Shown piece after piece: positions 56,680-64,000 of a DNA stretch of 64,000 nucleotides. The DNA is from Forficula auricularia (lineage: Eukaryota > Arthropoda > Insecta > Dermaptera > Forficulidae). The notes under the pieces were generated by a model. It was not told the origin of the DNA. It was given only the letters and a program-made list of their open reading frames with translations, and made no database searches. Within the stretch, counting starts at the first letter, position 1. Each line of letters begins with the position of its first letter. The DNA lies in the NCBI GenBank assembly GCA_024734495.1, contig JALMQS010000841.1, positions 2,790,662 to 2,854,661 on the forward strand, given 5' to 3'. A program made the translations under genes and the position numbers.

Positions 56680-57560
56680 AAGTCCATTTTCACTCTACAC
56701 ACAATATTGGCATATCTTTTAACTCGTAATCTATTGATTTTAGACATTTCACTTATTGAACTTTTTTGTTGGAAATTAAATCTTCTTTATTAAAGGTCAT
56801 TAAATAAATTTGTGTACCTCAAAGGGTTAGGCAGTAAAGGTGAAATTTATGTGGAAAGTTGGATAAATATTGTTCTAACGCCCTAGATATTCTACATAAA
56901 AAAAAAATTATAATGAAGAAACATGTTAATAATTTAATTTACTAAAAGAAAGTACATTTATTTAAATAAACATGTAAAATTAGCTTTACATATCTAGAGA
57001 GGATTATATATATAGATTCAAAATTAAATTTTTTTTCTGAGAAAAGTAAACATTATTTTACAAAAATAAAAGCGGTTTTAGATAAAGGATGCCCCTTAGA
57101 TTGAATGTGAAAATTTTTATTGAATCCGTGTCAATAATATTACATTTACCATTCATAACTCGTAAACTATTGATGTTAGATATTTCTCTCTTATTAACTT
57201 TTCTGTTGGAAATTAAGTCTTCTTTAATATAGGTCATTATATAAATTTCTCTATCTCAAAGGGTTAGGCAGTAATGGTGAATGTTATATATCTACTGCTC
57301 TATCGCCCTAAATATTGTACATATAAAAAACTCTATTGAAAAAACATTTTGATAATTTAATTTCCTAAAAGAAAGTTCTTTAAGTATAATTAGTTCCGAT
57401 GACTATTTAAATAGGTAAAGAGGATTAAAATTTCAAAAATAAATATTTTTTTGTGAGAAAAGAAAAGATTATTTTACAAAAAATAAAAGAGGTTTTAGAT
57501 ACGATAAAGGATGCCCCATAGAATGAAGATGAAAAGTTTTATTGAAATCCAAGTCATGAA
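56680..57560. repeat. Two direct copies of an about 450-bp repeat
   Basis: TTGTTGGAAATTAAATCTTC / CTGTTGGAAATTAAGTCTTC and CAAAGGGTTAGGCAGTAA are found at 56768/56820 and 57207/57257. ATAAAGGATGCCCC closes both copies. Confidence 0.75.
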
Positions 57561-58039
57561 CCAAATTGCACTTTTTTTGATTCTAAAAATTATCTGACCA
57601 ATTTATTGTCTATAATTTAATATCGCGATTTTTTCATTTTTTTCTGTTAAAGTTGACTATTCTGTAATAGCTTATTTCCATTTGATATTTCCGATTTCAT
57701 ATGTGAATGAATTTAGGAAAAATGCCTCCTAACCGAATTCAAAGAAAGTAAGTATTTTTTATTTATTTCGAATCAATATTTGATGGATTTTGATTATTTA
57801 TCGTATTATTTTAAAAGACATTTTATATATCATATTTAGAGTTCAAATCTTATTTATTTATTCACTATCAGCATTTAAACCATATATAGTGTTCCTATAT
57901 ATGGGAACACTGGTTCTGAACGACCCATGAAAACTTTCCTCACATATATGGGATCAATGGCTTTGAATAAGTTCATTTAATATGTTCCCAGAGTCCAGTG
58001 GTCTTGAAATAATTATATTTAATATTGCATTATTTTTAT

Positions 58040-58880
58040 TTTTACTTTACCATACAGGGTATGATCAAGTAATTGTACATGAAAAAAGTGTTTTTTTTTC
58101 TTCTTTTTTTCGAAATATCTCAAAAACGGCTGAAACTATTTTAGTTAAAAAAATTGGGCAAAACCATGGAATTTCGGTCTACGAAAAAGCCCTAATAAGT
58201 GAACATCGACAAAATTATATTTTTCGAGATAATAATTGTTTTGTCAAAATGTATGTTAGTCTTGTTAGGTTGTTAGTCTCTGTTATTCTGTTAGTACGTG
58301 CGTTACCAATTTTTGTGGACAAGCTAGCTCAAAATTTGAATATCAAAACCAAATTTCACACGTAGTTTTGGTGCATTGAGATTAAGAGCTGATTAGATTT
58401 TGATGCATATCGACCCTAAATTAAGGGGGGGGGGGCGAAGAGGGTTAAAAATAAAAAATCTAGGTCATTTGAGCAAACTCAACCAAATTTTGTATACACA
58501 ATCCGTGGGCCCCCACAAGTCTACTAATTCAAGAACTAACAGCCCAAAATGGGGGGGGGGCAAAAAATGAAAATCTAGGCCCTTGTACCAAACTCAATCA
58601 AATTTTCTATACATAATCAGTGGGACCCTCGATGACTAAAAATGCAAATACTAACCACCCAAAATAGGGGAGGGGGGTCAAAAAATGAATATCTAGGCCC
58701 TTGTATCAAACTCAACCAAATATTGTATACATAATCAGTGGAGCCCCAGTAATCTAAAAATGCAAAAACTAACCCTTTCCCCTTACATGATTATAAATAA
58801 TTTTATTAAATATTAAATATAAGTGTGGGGCCAGGTTGTATGGTAAAGTCAAATGGATGGCCACATCAGAACGTGTCAAT
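58040..58880. repeat. Dispersed repeat family with G-run units, copy 3
   Basis: Begins CAGGGTATGATCAAGTAATT and parallels 32960-33655 throughout, then has three to four units of about 118 bp (ATCTAGGCCC, ATACATAATCAGTGG, TAAAAATGCAAA, G-run). The frame across its left part is not a gene. Confidence 0.85.
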
Positions 58881-58963
58881 TTATTTTAAATACACTAACA
58901 GTGCATGAGATTCTCTGTCTGTTAAATGCGAATGATGATGATTAATGATGATATGATGGAGAA

Positions 58964-59117
58964 CAGTGGCGCAACCACGGCGCGGGAGACTAAGGGGGCT
59001 GAAGGCCTCCCCTCCAGGACAAGGTAAAAATGAAAGTAAAAGTAAAAATTAACAAATTAACAAATGAAATTGAAAAAAATATTTTGTAAATGTGTGAAAA
59101 TCTTGGTTGCGCCACTG
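58964..59117. mobile_element. hAT-like MITE with CAGTGGCGCAACCA ends
   Basis: CAGTGGCGCAACCACGG and TTGGTTGCGCCACTG are inverted. Interior GGGGGCTGAAGGCCTCCCC. The 8-bp duplication is no longer readable. Confidence 0.65.
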
Positions 59118-59413
59118 TATAAAACAGATGTACAAATGGAAACATTTATTAATAAAAAATTATAATAATATCGTGATCCCACAATTAGTTATGCGAACCT
59201 CTAAAGAGTCGCGACCCTCAATTTAAGAAGCCCTAGTATTATATACAATTTTCTTGGTAAGTATGAAAATTTGAATTGTGCGCTTTTAAAGGATTTATTT
59301 ATTCCTCAACGAAGTTGTGTTGTTATCATGTCATGATTTTACGAACTGTCAAATACACTGTCAGACACATTTAATATATTCTATTCGTATATCATTTGTT
59401 AATAAAACTTATT

Positions 59414-59764
59414 ATGCCGCAAAACCAAAATTCTACGGAAATTATATTTAATGCCGAATCGATTGCAAATGCTTATTCAAATTTAAGTCAACAAGAGGAA
59501 AGTATAATTTTTTGTCAAAAAAAATAATTATTTTTTTAAAATAATTTATCTTATAATTAATTTTAGGCACAATTAAATGATCAATTGGAAGCATTATTTT
59601 CAAAGCAATGCCATATAGAGGCCAAATTCCGAGGGATAACAAAAGTAATCCCGAAACTACAAATTGTACGTGGCGATGCTCAAAAATTAGTTGATATGAT
59701 TTCTCATACATCAGCTTTGGCTGAAAATGTTAGCTCTAAAGTGCGCCAATTGGACGTTGCACGG
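59414..59764 (+). CDS. COG4: COG4, conserved oligomeric Golgi complex subunit 4, N-terminal exons
   Basis: Exon 59567-59764 (phase 0, AG before, GT after) reads AQLNDQLEALFSKQCHIEAK, IPKLQIVRGDAQKLVDMI and SALAENVSSKVRQLDVAR. LAENVSSKVRQLDxA is a COG4 signature. The upstream segment from ATG 59414 (MPQNQNSTEIIFNAESI, NAYSNLSQQEE) fits the COG4 N-terminus, but its only near donors (GTATAA at 59498, GTCAAC at 59486) leave phase 1, whereas the next exon needs phase 0, so this join is not resolved. COG4 is part of lobe A of the vesicle-tethering complex that recycles glycosylation enzymes in the Golgi. Later exons lie beyond a Harbinger insertion and were not found; the gene continues off the window or across it. 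Confidence 0.85.
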
Positions 59765-60079
59765 GTAACATAAAAATTGATTGGAAATAATTTGCTTTTT
59801 TTTTTTTTTTTTAATGCAATCGAATGCAAGAAGGGGTGCACCAGTAAAGATGTAGCCCCTATGGATCTCGCTTATTTAATATATTAGAAATATTCCCTAA
59901 AGCCTAGTTCACATTAGTCAAGTAGCTCGACTTAGTGAACTGGGCCCAGTACTCGGCCCAGTACTCGACTCGCCCTCGATTTTTCTGGAGGTATTTACAC
60001 GGTACTAGTGTAAGTATGACCTTAGAATAAATGGCGTGTGCTTTTCAACATCGTCGGCTTAAAAATTGTTCCTCAAAAT

Positions 60080-60667
60080 TGTATAATGTTTTATTGGCTA
60101 TTGAAGAGGAAAAATCAGAAGAAAAAGGTTGTGGGTACGTGGCTGGATAGGAAGAAGAGGCCAATAGGTGCCTCTGCACTTCTTGCAACTGAGGCCGTTA
60201 AGGAGTACAGAATGTGTTTAAGAATGACTCCACACCAATTTGACACTCTTTTGGGTATGGTTGCTACTAAAATTCAAAAACAAGACACTTAAATGAGAGA
60301 TGCAATTCTACCACGATTAAAGTTAGAAGTGACTTTGAATTTTTTGCTACTGAAAACAACTATCGTTATTAGGTTAGTAGGTGCCTCTACACTTCTTGCA
60401 ACTGAGGCCGTTAAGGAGTACAGAATGTGTTTAAGAATGACTCCACACCAATTTGACACTCTTTTGGGTATGGTTGCTAATAAAATTCAAAAACAAGACA
60501 CTCAAATGACAGATGGAATTCCCCCACGATTAAAGTTGGAAGTGACTGAATTTTTTGGACACAACTATCGTTCTCTGCAACAATTTTTAAGAGTTTCAAA
60601 GCCCACGATATCCAACTTTATACCAAAGGTTGAAGTTGTTTCCCATGCTTCCAATATAAGATTGTAA
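60080..60667 (+). pseudogene. Harbinger transposase N-terminal part, with in-frame 213-bp duplication
   Basis: A leader reads SSKLYNVLLAIEEEK, then the block ATEAVKEYRMCLRMTPHQFD, TLLGMVATKIQKQDT appears at 60165-60290 and again at 60378-60503, exactly 213 bp apart. The first copy ends in a stop. After the second copy comes PRLKLEVTEFF and YRSLQQFLRVSKPTISNFIP. FRMxxxxFxxLLxxVxxxIxKQDTxMRdaI and the RVSKSTISxFIPEV helix are typical of HARBI1-like transposases. The DDE domain is absent. Confidence 0.8.
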
Positions 60668-60900
60668 ATCATTACTGCATCAGTACCCTGTTCATTAGAG
60701 TATGTATTACTCATATTGGAAGTACATGGTGATGGCGAAGGCAAAACTGAGGACGACGAGTAGCTTTGTTGTATGTTGCTTGAAATTGGTGAAATGTAGG
60801 TTCTGTGAGGTGGTAAAATATTTAGTCTGTACCGTGTCAAGATGTTCTGAATATCATATTGTGCCAAAAATGGCTTCTCTCGGTGGGGTAGGGGGCGAGT
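60668..60900 (-). pseudogene. Possible remnant of Harbinger Myb/SANT-like protein
   Basis: An open minus-strand frame with ILPPHRTYISPISSNIQQS and YSSSSVLPSPSPCTSN lies convergent to the transposase. Harbinger elements usually encode a second Myb/SANT-like protein in this position; the Ser/Pro-rich text would fit its linker, but no domain is visible. Weak call. Confidence 0.25.
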
Positions 60901-61045
60901 TGCCATACTCTCCGCTCGACCACTCGACTCGCCCATTTACTCGATTTTTTACTTGACCATATGTTTACACTAGTCGATCTGTACGTGCTTTTTTAAACTC
61001 GCCTCTTTACTTACCGTTTACTTGACTAATGTGAACTAGGCTTAA

Positions 61046-61361
61046 GAGATGGAATGATGGACTAACAGCCCGAGCATAATAAAAACAACAAATTACAATT
61101 AAAGTTATTTATTGGAACGTTATTTCAGTATTTTAAAAACCGAAGTTTTAGAGAATTTTCTCTCCTTCGGAGTTTAAATGTGCTAATAAAGGAGCTTGTA
61201 ATCACCTCATTTTTGTTTCCTGGAGTAGTTACATGCTTCTTTCGTTAACCCTTTTAAACCTATTTAAGATCCTCTGAAATTACTTTATTCGCAATTTCTT
61301 TTTTTTATTACCCTTGGGCTGCCTCTCCATCAAATCACTATCTTTTAGTTTAATTTAAATA
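61046..61361. other. Non-coding; degraded hairpin repeat
   Basis: AACCGAAGTTTTAGAGAATT and CTCTCCTTCGGAG near 61138-61172 look like a decayed form of the CGAAACGTCGG hairpin. Nothing else recognised. Confidence 0.35.
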
Positions 61362-61923
61362 CTCCCTCTATCCGAAAATAGGATATTGTCACTGCTGTAA
61401 TTTAAAAATGGAAATTTTTAACTCAAATAACGTGAATTTACAAAGAAGAGATGCCAAATCAAAGCAATTGACTAATGAATAACGTCATGGTATCTTGCAT
61501 CAACTATTACAGTATATGAAAAACAAAGAAAAATTAGAGCACAGTGCTATTAATAAATTGATTGAATGTGTTCAAGATTCATTTAATAAACTAGAGAGAA
61601 ATACTCTTGATAACGTTTTTATAACATTACAAACGTATATGGAATCAATTATGTTGAAAGGAGGGGAAAATTCCTATAAAATTCCTCATATTGGTAAATT
61701 AGGTAAAACTTCGTCGTGAGGGTCGATTAGCTGAAAAGTATTTATGTTATAGAAGCGTTCAACAAGGCTAAATCTCACTTTAACTAAATTTGGATTACAC
61801 TAAAATTATTTGTAATTAGTTATATTGTGATAATAAATTAATTTAATATTTTTTTTTTATATTTAATTTTAATTTTATTTGATTTTTTTCGCAAATGTAT
61901 ACCATATTTTCGGACAGAGGGAG
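61362..61923 (+). mobile_element. Mariner-like element with CTCCCTCTATCCGAAAATA ends
   Basis: Ends CTCCCTCTATCCGAAAATA and TATTTTCGGACAGAGGGAG are inverted, TA on both sides (61360-61361, 61924-61925). CTCCCTC(C/T)GTCC ends are those of plant/oomycete-type mariner and Stowaway elements (family knowledge). About 560 bp with a transposase C-terminal remnant. Confidence 0.85.
61480..61719 (+). pseudogene. Plant/oomycete-type mariner transposase C-terminus
   Basis: HQLLQYMKNKEKLEHSAI, NKLIECVQDSFNKLERNTLD, NVFITLQTYMESIMLKGG and NSYKIPHIGK match the C-terminal end of the plant-like mariner group (I...LQ...K...LV.AV..SF......N.IFLTLQ..M.E.MK.GG...YK.PH..K). No catalytic triad remains. A further RLAEK-like frame fragment follows a stop. 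Confidence 0.75.
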
Positions 61924-62132
61924 TATATAATTTCTCTCACATCCAGAATAGGAGCATTCTGCCTGTAGGGTGTTTTTTTTATTCTAACATTTTTTCTTTT
62001 TTTTAATTTACCAAAGTATGTTTGGTTCGAGTGCGCAAAGGGCACTCGCATGCTGGTTTCTCTATAGAAATTTTTTTACCTATATGTTCCTATTCTTCAA
62101 ATCTACATTTATAATGTTTTACGTAAATACCG

Positions 62133-62255
62133 TATTTATTCGCATAAGCCACACAGCATTTTTCATGATTTCCTAGTTAAAATTTCGGGTTACTATCTTA
62201 TTTTTTGTTTCTCTTTAATCTTAAAAGTAGCCGGGGGGTCTTATGCGAATAAATA
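62133..62255. mobile_element. MITE with TTTATTCGCATAAG ends
   Basis: CCGTATTTATTCGCATAAGC and CTTATGCGAATAAATAAGT are inverted across about 120 bp. Superfamily not assigned. Confidence 0.7.
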
Positions 62256-62261
62256 AGTCAT

Positions 62262-62903
62262 ATGTATATGAATGTTTCACTTGCCAAATCGATTAACTCC
62301 ATTTCATCCTAAACGGAAAAATACATCATTACATCTTTTGGCCTTTTGGCGAATACCCTGTATATGGTTTTGTATATTTATATCATATGTATTTGTATAT
62401 ATTGAAGGAGACAATAAAAATTCTGCTACTCTCGGCAAAAAACTTTCAATTTATTATTTGTATATAGTTTTATCTGATGACTGGTGTATCCAAAAAAATT
62501 GTTTTATATAAATTTTGACAAATTCCCTCTCAGAAGATGGCTACAACCAATAGCCGAAACGTTAGCGGGAGTTTATAAATAAAAAAGAAATAAATAAAAG
62601 CTGCACTTCTCTTATTTTAACCCCTTCATAAATTAATACAACTACAGCTATTAGGAATTCCTAAAATAAACTCCATAAAACAAAAAGTAGAGAAATGGGA
62701 TGAAATAATATAGGTACATTATTATATTATTTATTATTCAATCGTCAAAAAACTTTTTACATTTAGTGGTGTTAATATTTATTATTAGAGAGATTTGTTT
62801 TGAATATAAACAATTAGGAGTCATTCAAGTGATTTGACATTAAAATTTAATAAAATTCAGAAAATGGAGTTAATCGATTTGGTAAGTGAAGCATTCATAT
62901 CTG
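62262..62903. repeat. Foldback/TIR element with hairpin CGAAACGTTAGC
   Basis: GAATGTTTCACTTGCCAAAT and CGATTAACTCCATTT at 62270-62304 are inverted at 62862-62898. The interior has CAGAAGATGGCTA...TAGCCGAAACGTTAGC at 62531-62566 and a GCTACTCTCGGCAAAA block shared with the 8420 family. Confidence 0.75.
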
Positions 62904-62920
62904 AGTCGTCATTCTATTAT

Positions 62921-63292
62921 CCAGAGTGTGTGAAATAAAAACCTCCCATATTTCAAAGATTAATAAGTTGGTTCAAGATAATTTAAAGCGTATTTCAAAA
63001 AAAGGATTCTGTCATCGCAGTGCAAAGATTCTTCCAACTTCATTTCGTTGTTGTGCCTCTTGGAGATCGATGCTCACAATGATTTTTAAAACGATAGAGG
63101 AAAAACTATACTGTATGGAACTTCTTTTGATCATATAAAATTTAAAGTAACCAATCTTGCGTTATTGATCTATTGATGCTCACAATAATTTTTAAAATCA
63201 AATAGAAAAACTATACTGTATGTATGGTACTTTCTGTTGAAGTTGAAGATATAGATCTTTGAAATGTGGGACGTTTTTGTAACGCACTCTTA
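62921..63292. mobile_element. Non-autonomous Tc1-like element
   Basis: CAGAGTGTGTGAAATAAAAA with CCTCCCATATTTCAAAGAT is inverted against ATCTTTGAAATGTGGGACG and TTTTTGTAACGCACTCT. TTACAAAAACGTCCC-type ends recall Tc1/mariner. An internal piece ACTATACTGTATG is duplicated (63110, 63209). Confidence 0.6.
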
Positions 63293-63310
63293 TGTTATTA
63301 TTACTAATTA

Positions 63311-63711
63311 TTATAGTTGTTATAGTGAAATAAGGACTATATTTTTTATACAGATAATTTATATTTTATTGCCAACGTTTCGTTAACTTCTTCAGGGTTC
63401 AAATAGTTAACTTCCCTGTATATTTGTAATTTTTATAATTATTCTTTCTTAGTAAACATCAAGGCAAGTCAACATCCATCAGATTCATGTTCATGTTTTT
63501 TATTTTTGTTTTTTTTATTTATTAAATGTCACCGGGAACAAAGCCCATTTAGGTGTTTATGTTTACTAAGAAAGAATAATTATAAAAATGACAAATATGC
63601 AGGGAAGATAACTATTTGAGCCCTGAAGAAGTCAACAAAGTTGACGAAACGTTGGCAATAAAATATAAATTATCTGCATAAAAACTATAGTCCTTATTTC
63701 CCTATAACAAC
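63311..63711. repeat. Foldback element with hammerhead-like hairpins
   Basis: GTTGTTATAGTGAAATAAGG with ACTATA is mirrored near 63682-63711; ATGTTTACTAAGAAAGAATA (63558-63577) mirrors 63441-63460. Minus-strand 63371-63394 and plus-strand 63623-63656 carry CTGAAGA, a GTCAAC/GTTGAC stem and GAAACGTTGGC. Confidence 0.85.
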
Positions 63712-64000
63712 TTTAATCATTTAATCGATGGACATAACTAGTCAAAATAATTATTACTAATTATATCTGTGAAATCACAACTGTCTCAGTTGTTTTTCAC
63801 TTTCCAAATAAATTGAAATTTCCTTTAAGAAAACTTATTAATTTGCTCTTGTGACAGGATCGTAACTTTACGAAATCTTGACTTATTGAAAACTTTGTAC
63901 GATCATGGGCGAATTAAAATCTTGATGTTTGCACATGCAATGAGACTTTCTCCTTTTGGGTGGTATTGATTATCACATTCTTCCTTCTCAAGTAACCTTA
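63712..64000. other. Non-coding to window edge
   Basis: No COG4 exon or other coding segment recognised. Confidence 0.4.

Larger units (their letters stand above)
59901..61042. mobile_element. PIF/Harbinger element in COG4 intron
   Basis: Ends AGCCTAGTTCACATTAGTCA and TGACTAATGTGAACTAGGCT are perfect 20-bp inverted repeats; TAA at 59898-59900 and 61043-61045. Sub-terminal CTCGACTCGCCC repeats lie in both halves. It carries a truncated, internally duplicated transposase. Confidence 0.92.

Noticed and set aside
57982..58365. 127-residue frame
   Set aside because: Lies in the dispersed G-run repeat family and is not conserved in the parallel copy at 32960-33655.
60702..60956. 84-residue plus-strand frame in the Harbinger element
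   Set aside because: No family text; it lies opposite the Ser/Pro-rich frame and crosses the sub-terminal repeats.
62926..63138. 70-residue frame
   Set aside because: Lies within a Tc1-like non-autonomous element, starts inside the TIR and has no domain.

Overview
This is AT-rich animal nuclear DNA: split genes with GT-AG introns, microsatellites, and a very heavy load of degenerate DNA transposons, foldback elements and non-LTR retrotransposon relics. Cytochrome c is arthropod-like, and an SOCS5/Socs36E-type SOCS gene is present. A crustacean such as a parasitic copepod fits the base composition and repeat style, but that is inference; only 'arthropod' is reasonably supported.

Host genes. 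(1) NSMCE2-like SUMO E3 ligase, + strand, four exons, 5191-7828. (2) Cytochrome c, - strand, three coding exons, 10022-7987, convergent with NSMCE2 and only about 158 bp from it stop to stop. (3) SOCS4/5-type suppressor of cytokine signalling, + strand, 11079-12617, one uninterrupted coding exon, divergent from cytochrome c across about 1.06 kb. (4) The C-terminal three exons of PEDS1/TMEM189 (plasmanylethanolamine desaturase), + strand, 43701-48437; upstream exons were not found. (5) The N-terminal exons of COG4 (Golgi tethering complex), + strand, 59414-59764, running off the right side. These five are housekeeping or signalling genes with no shared pathway.

Mobile layer. Most of the rest is repeats. 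hAT elements or MITEs with readable 8-bp target duplications lie at 1314, 2487, 4500, 4733, 5657, 25723, 28499, 35491, 43158 and 52376. PIF/Harbinger elements with 3-bp TWA duplications lie at 16750, 17148, 18826 and 59901. Tc1/mariner-superfamily elements with TA duplications include a Tigger (37685), a plant/oomycete-type mariner (61362) and a MITE (50799). Non-LTR reverse-transcriptase relics lie at 3760, 15190-16130, 21500 and 22240. Helitron-like 3' ends are seen at 17485, 25208 and 34757. A recurrent class of foldback elements carries short hairpins resembling hammerhead ribozyme cores in both arms (2.4-3.7 kb, 8.4-8.9 kb, 15.3-15.8 kb, 35.9-36.2 kb, 44.8-45.2 kb, 63.3-63.7 kb and others); this is the most interesting recurrent structure.

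Large structures. A 119-bp satellite array (19783-20860) is followed by an inverted block of the same unit (20925-21290). A pair of roughly 0.8-1.1 kb inverted arms (24165-25005 and 26900-28015) encloses a 100-N assembly gap (25027-25126). Many insertions are nested, so relative ages can be read directly.
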